64,000 nucleotides of DNA from Variovorax sp. JS1663. GTDB taxonomy: Bacteria; Pseudomonadota; Gammaproteobacteria; Burkholderiales; Burkholderiaceae_C. The stretch lies in NCBI RefSeq assembly GCF_002157355.1, contig NZ_LYMK01000022.1:45411-109410 (forward strand), written 5' to 3'. The notes beneath the pieces are model-generated. The model was not told the DNA's origin and made no database searches. It saw only the letters and a program-made list of their open reading frames with translations. A program made the translations under genes and the position numbers. Positions 8,594 to 17,022 of this stretch are shown in pieces (position 1 is the stretch's first letter; each line of letters opens with the position of its first letter).

Positions 8594-9979
8594 ATGGCTG
8601 CGGGGCGCATTGCGCACAACGCCCTGGCAAGCCTGCTGGGCGCGCTCGCGCTCGCGCTCGCCGGCGCCTGTGCTTCATGGGCGCGCGACCGCCCATGCGC
8701 CGACCCGGCCGGTGTATCGAAGCAGGCCGCGGACTTCGTGACGGCTGTGGTGCGCCAGGCGCCGGCGGTGGTGACCGTGCTGGCGGAAGGCTCGGACGCC
8801 AATGCGGCCGACAGATGGGCCTTGTCTCCCTGGAACTCGGGGCGCGCATCGGCCACCGGCTTCATCATCGACACGGAGGGGCAGGTTCTCACCAGCGCGC
8901 ACGTGGTGTCCGGAGCGCAGACGCTCTCGGTGGAACTCGGCGGGCAGCGGCGCCTGCCGGCCGATCTGGTCGGACTGGATCGGCGCACAGACATCGCGGT
9001 CTTGAAGATCGGCGCGGCAAATCTGCCCGTCGCCGCGATCGGCAGCAGCGCGCGCCTCTGTGCCGGCGAGTGGGTGGCAGCGCTGGGGTCGCCGTTCGGC
9101 TTCGACCAGAGTCTGACCGCCGGCGTGGTCAGCGCCAATCCCCGGTTCTTGCCGGGCGGCAGCGGCGTACCGCTTATTCAGACCGACGTCGCGCTCAATC
9201 CCGGCAGTTCCGGGAGCCCTCTGTTCAACGAGCGCGGCGAAGTCGTCGGGGTGAATTCGATGGCCTATTCACCAGATGGAGGATACCGAGGCCTTTCCTT
9301 CGCCCTGCCGATCGACACCGCCATGCGCGTCGTGGCTGAGCTTCGATCGGCAGGGCATGTGACGAGGGGGCAGATTGGCGCACGCACGCAGGCCATGACA
9401 CTGGACCTGGCACCCGCATTCGGACTCGACTCCGCATCGGGGGCCCTGATCGTGCGGGTCGACCCCGGCAGTCCGGCCGCTGCGGCGGGCCTGCGCAGTG
9501 GGGACGTCATCGTGGGCATCGATGGCAGCACGCCGATGGCGCACGCGGAGATCCAGGACCGCGTGGCGGGCGCGCGCCCCGGAAGCGGGCTCACGCTAAG
9601 CATCTGGCGCCGCAAGGCGGCGATGGCGGTGAAGGTGGTCGTTGCAGAAAGTGCGCCCGACCTTCCGAAGCGCGCCGTCGCTTCGGCCTCCCATGAAGTG
9701 AGACTTGGCCTGGAACTGTTCGAGCGCACCGGGAAGGGTGCGGGTGGCCTCCTCGAGCCCGGGCTCTACGTGAGGTCGGCATCCGGTGCAGCGCATCGAG
9801 CCGGCCTGCGCTTCGGCGACTTGATACTGGCCGTCAACGACGTGCGTGTCGACGGACTCACCGACCTCGACGCGGCCCTTGCATCCGTCGCAGACGGTGA
9901 GACCGTGGCGCTCCTCGTGCGGCGTGGCGCGATCACTTCGTATGTGCCGGTGGCACCGGCTGTTGGCCTTGCGCACTGA
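8594..9979 (+). CDS. HtrA/DegP-like periplasmic serine protease with two PDZ domains
   Basis: A 461-residue protein with an N-terminal hydrophobic signal (to about residue 30). The trypsin-like domain has the full triad His103 (TSAHVV), Asp133 (RRTDIAVLK) and Ser206 (NPGSSGSPL); the oxyanion motif reads GSSGSP rather than the usual GNSGGP. A first PDZ domain follows at ~265-345 (GSPAAAAGLRSGDVIVGIDG) and a second, more divergent one at ~370-455 (AHRAGLRFGDLILAVND). It would act on damaged envelope proteins. The start codon abuts the Usp 3 stop, so it probably belongs to the same oxygen-responsive transcript, an unusual setting for this family. Confidence 0.9.
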   Translation: MAAGRIAHNALASLLGALALALAGACASWARDRPCADPAGVSKQAADFVTAVVRQAPAVVTVLAEGSDANAADRWALSPWNSGRASATGFIIDTEGQVLTSAHVVSGAQTLSVELGGQRRLPADLVGLDRRTDIAVLKIGAANLPVAAIGSSARLCAGEWVAALGSPFGFDQSLTAGVVSANPRFLPGGSGVPLIQTDVALNPGSSGSPLFNERGEVVGVNSMAYSPDGGYRGLSFALPIDTAMRVVAELRSAGHVTRGQIGARTQAMTLDLAPAFGLDSASGALIVRVDPGSPAAAAGLRSGDVIVGIDGSTPMAHAEIQDRVAGARPGSGLTLSIWRRKAAMAVKVVVAESAPDLPKRAVASASHEVRLGLELFERTGKGAGGLLEPGLYVRSASGAAHRAGLRFGDLILAVNDVRVDGLTDLDAALASVADGETVALLVRRGAITSYVPVAPAVGLAH

Positions 9980-9995
9980 GTCACCCCGGGGCCGC

Positions 9996-12683
9996 TCACA
10001 GAGCGTGGGTGACCAGCTTGAATTCCGGGTCCTCGGGGAAGGGCTTGACTGCGAAACCCAGCCGGCGCACGAGCTTGAGCATCTCGGCGTTGTCCGACAG
10101 AACCAGGCCCTGGATCTCCGCCAGCCCCTTGTCGCGCGCCACCTCGATGATGCTCTCCAGCAGGCGGGAACCGAGCCCCTGGCCCTTGTGGTCGTCGGCC
10201 ACCACCAGCGAGAACTCGCAGGTGGATTGGTCGGGATTGGTGAAGTAGCGCGACACGGCGACGATCCGCTCCTTGTCGGCGGCGACGCCCTCCGGTGACG
10301 CAGCGCGTTCCCGCACGACCGCGACCAGCGCCATCTCCCTGTCGTAGTCGATGAGCGTGAAGCGCGCGAGCATCGCGGGCGGCAGCTCCTGGAAGCGCGA
10401 GACGAAGCGGAACCAGCGGCTCTCCGGCGTCAGCTGCTGCACCATGGCCTGGAGCATCTGCGCATCGTCGGGGTGCACGGGCCGCACCGTGCAGTTCGTG
10501 CCGTTGCGCAGCGGCCATTCCCGGCTGTAGCGCGACGGGTAGGGCAGGATGGCCAGGTGCTGGTAGTCGGTACCCGCTCCACCGATGGGCGACGGCGCGC
10601 GGCCGATCACGATCCGGGCATCCACGGCGACGCAGCCCGAGTCGTCCACGATGACGGGATTGATGTCCATCTCGCGCAGCTCGGGCAGCTCGCAGACCAT
10701 CTCGGAGACGCGCAGCAGCACATGTTCGAGGGCCTCCCTGTCCGCCGCACCCGCGCCCCGCCATTCGTCCAGCGTCTCGGCGACGCGGGAGCGCTCGATC
10801 AGGCTGCGTGCAAGGAACTGGTTCAGAGGCGGCAGTTCCATGGACCGGTCGTCCACCAGCTCGATCATGGTGCCGCCTGCGCCGAACACGATGACGGGGC
10901 CGAAGGGATCGTCCGTCACCACCCCGACATGGACCTCGCGGCCGCGCCTGGTGCGCACCATCGGCTGGACGGTCACCCCGTTGATGCGTGCGCCGGGGGC
11001 GAGCTGCGAAACCCGTTCCACGATGCTCAGGTAGGTGTCGCGCGCACCGGCGGCGTTCATCACATTGAGCGCCACGCCGTCGACGTCGGACTTGTGGGCG
11101 ATGTCGGGCGAATCGATCTTGAGGGCGACGGGAAACCCGAGCTGTGCCGCGATCATCATCGCCTCGTTGGCGCTGCGGGCGAGCAGCGTGCGGGTGATCG
11201 GAATGTGAAAGGAGGACAGCAGCGCCTTCGACTCCATCTCGGTCAGGACCTGGCGACGCTCCGCCAGCACGCTCTCGATCACCAGCCTCGCGCCTTCGAC
11301 GTCGGGTTTGGCCAGGGGCGACAGCGGCGGCGGCGTCTGCTGCAGCAGCTGCTGGTTCAGGTAGAAGGTGGCGATGTTGCCGAATGCGCCGACGGCCGCT
11401 TCCGGCGTGCGGAAGCTCGGGATGCCCGCCTGCGCCAGCACCGTCCTGGCCGTCGACACGGACGCGTCGCCCATCCAGCACGCCAGCAGCGGCTTGCTCA
11501 TCGGCTGGGGAATCGCCGCCAGCGCCTCGGCGATCGCCACCGGGTCGCGGCCCATCTTCGGCGAGAAGATGGCCAGCACCCCGGCGATGTCCGGGTCCCC
11601 CAAGGCCGCATCGATGGCCGCGCGGAAGTGCGCCGGCTGGGCCTCTTCCGAGAGGTCGATCACGTCGGAGAGGGAGGCATGCGCGGGGACCTGGGGCTGA
11701 AGCCCAAGCCGGGAAGCCGCGGACAGCTTGCCCAGCTGCAGGCCGATCTCGTTGACCCAGTCCGCTGCGAGTACGCCGGGGCCGCCCCCGTTGGAGACGA
11801 TCGCCAACCGCCTGCCGACCGGCCGGTAGCGGGATGCCAGGCACTTGGCTGCGGAGAAGAGTTCGACGAAGGAGCGCACCCGGACGGCGCCGGCCCGCCG
11901 CAGCGCGGCATCGAACACGTCGTCGCTGCCGACGATCGATGCGCTGTGCGTATGGGCCGCCTCGTTGCCGGCTGGCTTGCGGCCGGCCTTCAGCACGATC
12001 ACCGGCTTCGCGTGGGAGGCCGAACGAAGTGCACTCATGAAATGCCGCGCATTCGAGATGCCTTCAAGGTGAACGATGATGCTGTGGCTGGCGGCATCGC
12101 TCGCGAAGAAGTCCAGCACCTGGGCGATGTCCACGCAGGTGTGCGGCCCCAGCGAGACGACGCTGGAGAATCCGACCTCGTTCTGCCGCGCCCAGTCGAG
12201 CATCGATGCGGTCAGGGCACCCGACTGTGCAGCCAGCGCCAGCGGTCCGCGCTTGGCGAGGGGGCCGGCGACGCTGGCATTGAGTTGCAGCGAAGGCCGC
12301 TGGAAGCCCAGCGAATTGGGTCCGAGCAGCTGGACGCCATCGCGTCGCGCGATCCGGCGCAGCGAGGCGGCCTTGTCCGCGCCCACGCCCGTGGAGATGA
12401 CCAGCGCCGCGCGGCAGCGAATGCGGCCGGCGACTTCGAGGGCGGCCTCGATCTCGGCAGGTGGCAGCGCAATGATCGCGAGGTCGGCGCGCGCCTGTGC
12501 CAGGTCGGCCAGCGTGCCGGATGTCCCGATGTCGAGGAATTGCAGCGTGCCGGAAAAGCGCGTGGCCGTCAGCGCTTCGCGCACGGACTGGGATGGGGTG
12601 CCCGGTACGGTCTCTCCGGGGTGGCCTGCGAAGACGACGATCGACTGCGGCGCCAGCAGCGGTGCCAGGTAGTGCTTGTCCAT
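9996..12683 (-). CDS. Pat-like protein lysine acetyltransferase (acyl-CoA synthetase-like + GNAT)
   Basis: An 895-residue fusion. The N-terminal ~470 residues are the CoA-binding and ligase domains of NDP-forming acyl-CoA synthetases (SIVVFAGHPGE, LLGPNSLGF, and a loop AAHTHSASIVG where synthetases carry their phospho-His); an ATP-grasp domain follows, and the last ~170 residues are a GNAT acetyltransferase with the acetyl-CoA loop DDHKGQGLGSRLL. This is the architecture of bacterial Pat/YfiQ, which acetylates lysines, classically on acetyl-CoA synthetase. ATG 12683 starts five bases after the stop of the deacetylase-family gene, so the two are one operon behind the FNR box at 13687. Whether the synthetase part is catalytic is unknown. 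Confidence 0.88.
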   Translation of the reverse strand: MDKHYLAPLLAPQSIVVFAGHPGETVPGTPSQSVREALTATRFSGTLQFLDIGTSGTLADLAQARADLAIIALPPAEIEAALEVAGRIRCRAALVISTGVGADKAASLRRIARRDGVQLLGPNSLGFQRPSLQLNASVAGPLAKRGPLALAAQSGALTASMLDWARQNEVGFSSVVSLGPHTCVDIAQVLDFFASDAASHSIIVHLEGISNARHFMSALRSASHAKPVIVLKAGRKPAGNEAAHTHSASIVGSDDVFDAALRRAGAVRVRSFVELFSAAKCLASRYRPVGRRLAIVSNGGGPGVLAADWVNEIGLQLGKLSAASRLGLQPQVPAHASLSDVIDLSEEAQPAHFRAAIDAALGDPDIAGVLAIFSPKMGRDPVAIAEALAAIPQPMSKPLLACWMGDASVSTARTVLAQAGIPSFRTPEAAVGAFGNIATFYLNQQLLQQTPPPLSPLAKPDVEGARLVIESVLAERRQVLTEMESKALLSSFHIPITRTLLARSANEAMMIAAQLGFPVALKIDSPDIAHKSDVDGVALNVMNAAGARDTYLSIVERVSQLAPGARINGVTVQPMVRTRRGREVHVGVVTDDPFGPVIVFGAGGTMIELVDDRSMELPPLNQFLARSLIERSRVAETLDEWRGAGAADREALEHVLLRVSEMVCELPELREMDINPVIVDDSGCVAVDARIVIGRAPSPIGGAGTDYQHLAILPYPSRYSREWPLRNGTNCTVRPVHPDDAQMLQAMVQQLTPESRWFRFVSRFQELPPAMLARFTLIDYDREMALVAVVRERAASPEGVAADKERIVAVSRYFTNPDQSTCEFSLVVADDHKGQGLGSRLLESIIEVARDKGLAEIQGLVLSDNAEMLKLVRRLGFAVKPFPEDPEFKLVTHAL

Positions 12684-12688
12684 ACGCC

Positions 12689-13615
12689 CTAGTCTGCACC
12701 CATCAGCACCCTGATGTGTGCCGCGGCACTGCGCGCCAGGGGGCCCGCCGCATAGCCGCCCTCCAGCGCCGAGATGACGCGCCCCGCGCAGTGGCGCCGC
12801 GCCATGCCCATGATCTGCGTCGTGACCCAGGCATAGTCGGCCTCCAGCAATCCGAGGTTGCCCATGTCGTCGTCGCGGTGTCCGTCGAAGCCGGCGCTCA
12901 CGTAGATGAGCTGGGGCTCGAAGGCATTCAGCGCCGGCAGCCAATGGGTCGTCACCGCGTCTCGAAAGCGCTCGCTGCCGGAGCGCGAGGGCAGGGCCAC
13001 GTTGATCATGCAGGGGCCCGTGTCCTGCTCACCCGAGAACGGATAGATGCCCTGCTCGAACACGGAGCACATCAGCACGCGCTCGTCGCCGCGGAGGATG
13101 TCCACGCTCCCGTTGCCATGGTGGACGTCGAAGTCGACGAGCGCGACCCGCTGCAGGCCGTGGACGTCCAGCGCATGCCGGATGCCGACCGCGACGTTGT
13201 TGAAGAAGCAGAAGCCCATGGCGGCGGTGCGCTGCGCATGGTGCCCTGGCGGCCGGACGCAGCAGAACGCCGCGCTGGCCTTGCGGGCAAGGACCAGGTC
13301 GGTCGCGAGCACGAGCGCGCCGGCCGCGCGCCGTGCCGCGGCGATGGTGTGGCGATTCATGCTCGTGTCCGGGTCGACGAAGCGAAGCCCTTCCTCGGGC
13401 GAGGCGGCGACCAGCTCCCGCACATAAGCCATCGAATGCGCCCGGGCCAGCTGTTCGTCGGAAGCCAGGGGCGCGTCGTAGGGAATGAGATAGTCCAGCA
13501 AGCCCTGCGCCATGAGCTGGTCGTGAATGACGGCCAGCCGCTCGGCACACTCCGGATGCGCCGGTCCCATGTCGTGTCGTTCGCAGTCAGGGTGGGTGAT
13601 GTAGGCGGTCAGCAT
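12689..13615 (-). CDS. Histone deacetylase family protein
   Basis: A 308-residue class II HDAC-like amidohydrolase. All hallmark motifs are present: RPPGHHAQ (tandem His), the zinc site DFDVHHGNG and SAGFDGHRDD, and LEGGY near the end. Bacterial members deacetylate lysines or small acetylated amines; acetylpolyamine amidohydrolase is the alternative. The ATG at 13615 is chosen because longer in-frame starts would cover the promoter. TAGACT (reverse strand, 13659-13664) is a good -10 placed at class II distance from the FNR box at 13687. Downstream by five bases is the Pat-like acetyltransferase, which suggests a matched acetylation/deacetylation pair. Confidence 0.9.
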   Translation of the reverse strand: MLTAYITHPDCERHDMGPAHPECAERLAVIHDQLMAQGLLDYLIPYDAPLASDEQLARAHSMAYVRELVAASPEEGLRFVDPDTSMNRHTIAAARRAAGALVLATDLVLARKASAAFCCVRPPGHHAQRTAAMGFCFFNNVAVGIRHALDVHGLQRVALVDFDVHHGNGSVDILRGDERVLMCSVFEQGIYPFSGEQDTGPCMINVALPSRSGSERFRDAVTTHWLPALNAFEPQLIYVSAGFDGHRDDDMGNLGLLEADYAWVTTQIMGMARRHCAGRVISALEGGYAAGPLARSAAAHIRVLMGAD

Positions 13616-13686
13616 GGGGCACGCTTGTCCAGGGTCCAGGACGCTTTCCAAGCGGAACAGTCTAGGTGTGCGGTCGGGCCTCACGC

Positions 13687-13700
13687 CTGATCTGGATCAA
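13687..13700. promoter_or_regulatory. FNR box, one mismatch
   Basis: CTGAT-CTGG-ATCAA, differing from the consensus only in the first base. It lies 20 bp before the stop of the exonuclease fusion gene and drives, by spacing, the leftward deacetylase/acetyltransferase operon (-10 TAGACT, predicted start of transcription near 13652). Confidence 0.8.
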
Positions 13701-13719
13701 GCTTGGCGTGGGCCGTCGC

Positions 13720-15882
13720 TCAATAGTCCAGACGGGCATACCAGGTCTGCCGGGCAGCCTCGCGGGCCTGTTCGAGCGTGTGGATGCCCCTGTCGGCGAG
13801 CAGCGGGATCAATTTCAGGAAGACGTCCGCCGTCAGTAGCGCATCACCCAGGGCGGTGTGCCGGCCGGCCACCGGGATGCCGAAACGTTCCGCGATCGCC
13901 TCCAGTCCATGCGATTCCTGCTGCGGGCTGACGACGGCCGACAGGAGGAGCGTGTCCAGAACCGCATGGTCGAAGTGCACGCCGCTGGCGAGTTCCTTCA
14001 TCTGCAGGAAGCGCATGTCGAAAGCCGCGTTGTGGGCAACCAGCACCGTGTCCGCGGCGAAGGCATGGAAGGCGGCGAGCACGGTCGCAATGCGGGGCTG
14101 GCCGGCGACCATTGCCGGCGTGATGCCATGGATCGAAAGACCTGCCGCCGGGATGCTGCGGCCTGGATCGACCAACTGCTCGAAGCACTCGTGGCGCAGC
14201 ACCTTGCCATTGACGATGCGTGCCGCACCGATCTGCAGGATCTCGTCGCCGCGCGCGGGCTCCAGGCCGGTGGTTTCGGTGTCGAAGGCGGTGTAGGCCA
14301 GGTCCACGAGCCTGCGGTGCTGAAGTTCTCGCGTTGCGGGGCGGGCGTGGAACAGGTCGAAGTCGTAGAACTCCGGGCGGCTGTCGGCATGGGAGAGGGA
14401 AAAGGAGGCCCGGCGCGGTTCGCGAGGTGATGCCTTCGGCAGGGCGAAGCGGAAGAAGGCCTCGTCGCGCGCACGCTCGCGCGCGAACCAGAGCGCGCCG
14501 CCGTGGCGCTCGACCACGTCACGTACGGCGAGAGGCCCGGCTTGCCCTGCCGCGCTCATCGGACTCGACTCCCAGCCCATGGCCGTCTCGGTGCTGAGCG
14601 CAGTCCCGCGCCAGGCGATGTCGAGATGGATGCGGTCGCCGGCGTCGTGCAGGCGCAGCTGCACGCGTTCCACGCCGATTTCATCCGCCAGCCTGGCGGC
14701 CAGCGCAGCCAACGCCTGCAACAGTGAATAGCTGTCCACCATCAGCCACATGGCGCCATCGCCCGAGGACGCGCTGGCACGCACCGGCGTTCGACTCTCG
14801 ATATGGGCGACAGCTGCATGCAGCAGGTCGTTGCCGAGCATGTCCTCCAGGGGCCACCGCCTGCCCGTGCCACCTGCCCCGGGAGCGCGGAAGCGATCCG
14901 CGAGTGCCTGCAACTCCGCCTTCACCGTTCCCGTGAAACGCACTCGTGCGGCCGCATCGAGTCCGGGCCGTTCCAGCATGTCCATGGCCGACTGCAACCT
15001 GTGCAGAGAAGCGGAGGTGCCTTCGATCAGGGAATGCAGCAGGCGATCACGTTCGGCATCCTCCTGGAACTCGCGCGTGACGTCCTGCAGCATCAGCACG
15101 AAGCCGGTCAGGGACGCCGCAGGGTGTCGGGAGGCCGGCGCATCGCGGACCGGCGCCATCTGCACGCGAAGCAGCCGTCCTGCATGAGAGCTGGTGACGA
15201 AGTGCGCGGTCGGTTGAGGCGCGGCCTGCTGCAGCCCCTGCTGGAGGCGATCCAGCGCATGCGTGACAAGCTCCCGGTCGAACGCGGCGTAGATCGAGCG
15301 GCCCAGCCCGATCAGCAAGGGGTTGGCGTTGCCCGAGAGCTCGCGGAACAGCTGCTGCGCGCTCTGGTTGTAGAGCAGGATGCGGCCGTCGAGGTTGCAG
15401 ACGACGACGCTCTGCGTCAGCTCGGACATCAGCGCCGCGAGGCGGTTGCGCTCCTGTTCGATGTTTCGCGCCGCCTCGCGGACCCTGATATCGACGTCGG
15501 ATCGCAAGGCGTCGCGCTCGTCCGCCAGCCGCTCTGCGATACCTGCCAACCCGCGGGCGCCGCTGCCGCAGGTGACCGCCAGCGGCAGCAGCGGCGTGCG
15601 CGTGGTGCCATGCAGCAGTAGCGCCTGCGCCGCCTCCGCGAGGCGGGCCGGGTGCTTCACGCATGTCGCGTACGCATGGCGTGCGAGCGCCCCCAGCGCG
15701 ATCGCCAGAACGGCACCGCCCAGCAGCAGCAAGGCAACGCGCGGGGCCAGCATCGCGGCCAGCGCCTCGCGTTCGGCCATGCTCAGTGTGCCGGCCAGCA
15801 CGACGCCCAGGCCCAGGCCCGCGATTCCCAGCATGGCCCCCGGCATCAGCGTGGCGGCGAGTTCGTGGGTGTCGATCTTCAT
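13720..15882 (-). CDS. Membrane PAS/kinase-like protein fused to DEDDh 3'-5' exonuclease
   Basis: About 720 residues. Two membrane helices (near residues 15-35 and 50-70) are followed by a PAS domain (SVVVCNLDGRILLYN), a helical region and a diverged histidine-kinase ATPase-like domain lacking the clear N and G boxes. The last ~190 residues are an epsilon-type exonuclease with AFDTETTGLEP, AHNAAFDMRFL and a final GRHTALGDALLTAD, i.e. a complete DEDDh site. A similar nuclease lies beside DUF294, actP and yjcH in Pseudomonas (recalled as PA3232-PA3235). The start is uncertain: ATG 15882, or TTG 15924 directly after the upstream stop. It may cleave nucleic acid in response to a signal sensed by PAS; that is inference. 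Confidence 0.82.
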   Translation of the reverse strand: MKIDTHELAATLMPGAMLGIAGLGLGVVLAGTLSMAEREALAAMLAPRVALLLLGGAVLAIALGALARHAYATCVKHPARLAEAAQALLLHGTTRTPLLPLAVTCGSGARGLAGIAERLADERDALRSDVDIRVREAARNIEQERNRLAALMSELTQSVVVCNLDGRILLYNQSAQQLFRELSGNANPLLIGLGRSIYAAFDRELVTHALDRLQQGLQQAAPQPTAHFVTSSHAGRLLRVQMAPVRDAPASRHPAASLTGFVLMLQDVTREFQEDAERDRLLHSLIEGTSASLHRLQSAMDMLERPGLDAAARVRFTGTVKAELQALADRFRAPGAGGTGRRWPLEDMLGNDLLHAAVAHIESRTPVRASASSGDGAMWLMVDSYSLLQALAALAARLADEIGVERVQLRLHDAGDRIHLDIAWRGTALSTETAMGWESSPMSAAGQAGPLAVRDVVERHGGALWFARERARDEAFFRFALPKASPREPRRASFSLSHADSRPEFYDFDLFHARPATRELQHRRLVDLAYTAFDTETTGLEPARGDEILQIGAARIVNGKVLRHECFEQLVDPGRSIPAAGLSIHGITPAMVAGQPRIATVLAAFHAFAADTVLVAHNAAFDMRFLQMKELASGVHFDHAVLDTLLLSAVVSPQQESHGLEAIAERFGIPVAGRHTALGDALLTADVFLKLIPLLADRGIHTLEQAREAARQTWYARLDY

Positions 15883-15924
15883 GGCGAACTGGCCGGCGGG
15901 CCGCGCACGTGACGGCGTCGGCAA

Positions 15925-17010
15925 CTACAGGAGGTTCAGCTGGAAGCGGTGCTCCAGCACGGCGCGGAAGTGGCGCACGATGCCCAGTGCGCTTCGCAAT
16001 GTGTCGCGCTCGAGGGTGCCCAGCTCGGAAGGATGCACGAGGTTGTCCGGCGCCAGGCCTGCATGCCCGCGGACCAGTTGGTGGCCGAGCCTGAGCGCCA
16101 TGAGGAAATGCAGCGCGTCCAGCACGTCCCGCGCGAGCGGCGCGTCGATCTGCCCTTTCTCCACCAGTTGGCGCAGCCGCCCTGCCGTACCGGTTGGACG
16201 CAGATGCTGCTGCAGGGCGAGGGCGCGCACGCCGTGCACGATCGGGAAGATTCCGAGCTTCTTCAGGTCCAGGGCTTCGTCGCCGAGATGACCCAGCAGG
16301 CGACTCCACCAATGCGCATGCGTGTCGAAGAGTTCGATCGCATTCGCAAAGTGCGCGAGGAACGCGTCGTCCGGGTCCAGGATGTCGTCGAGGTGATCGC
16401 GTGCCCGGGTGAGCAACGCCGGATCGCCGGCGACGGCACGGCTGTCCAGGAAGATCGCGAGGTTCATCAGCCCGACGGCCGCGCCATCGCGGACCCAGCT
16501 GCGCAAGGTGGTCTCGAATGCGCCCAGCGGCTGGCACCAGAGCGGATTGACCACCATGATCCGGCCCGGACACGGCGGATAGCCGAGTTCGCCAAGCGCC
16601 AGGCTGAACCGCTCGACGATGCCCGTGAGCCCCACGCAAGCGAAGTTGTCGCGCAGCAGCAGGGCGTTGTCCTGGTCGGTCTTGAGGATCTGCTCGCCGC
16701 GCCCCTCGCTGCCCATGACGAACAGGCAGCTGTTGGCCACCAGCTCCGGCGGCGCATGGATCGACCACAGCCGCGCGAACAGGCGCATGTTGAAGTCGCC
16801 GGCAAGCTGGGCGATGCGCTCGACCCTCGCGCCTGCATCGTGCAGCGCGGTCACGATGTCGTCGACGCCGGCGCCGCAGACCGCCAGCGCGTCGACGGTG
16901 GTGGCTTCGTCGATCCGGCGCGCGAGGTCTCGAAGGTCGATGCCGTACAGCGCTTCGAGATAGGCGCCTGGAAAGGGCCCGGGCGCGGCTTCGTCGGCGG
17001 CGCGAAGCAT
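15925..17010 (-). CDS. DUF294 nucleotidyltransferase-like protein
   Basis: A 361-residue protein with the GlnD-like nucleotidyltransferase signature GSEGRGEQILKTDQDNAL near residue 125 and the helical DUF294 C-terminal domain (FHFLMALRLGHQL region). Relatives of ~600 residues carry an N-terminal cyclic-nucleotide or CBS sensor module; here that module is absent, leaving only ~90 helical residues before the catalytic domain. ATG 17010 lies 12 bases after the ActP stop, and the stop touches the exonuclease gene, so it is part of the ActP operon. The family is thought to modify a protein or nucleotide near acetate or amino-acid symporters; the target is unknown. Confidence 0.8.
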   Translation of the reverse strand: MLRAADEAAPGPFPGAYLEALYGIDLRDLARRIDEATTVDALAVCGAGVDDIVTALHDAGARVERIAQLAGDFNMRLFARLWSIHAPPELVANSCLFVMGSEGRGEQILKTDQDNALLLRDNFACVGLTGIVERFSLALGELGYPPCPGRIMVVNPLWCQPLGAFETTLRSWVRDGAAVGLMNLAIFLDSRAVAGDPALLTRARDHLDDILDPDDAFLAHFANAIELFDTHAHWWSRLLGHLGDEALDLKKLGIFPIVHGVRALALQQHLRPTGTAGRLRQLVEKGQIDAPLARDVLDALHFLMALRLGHQLVRGHAGLAPDNLVHPSELGTLERDTLRSALGIVRHFRAVLEHRFQLNLL

Positions 17011-17022
17011 CTCCCCGGATCC

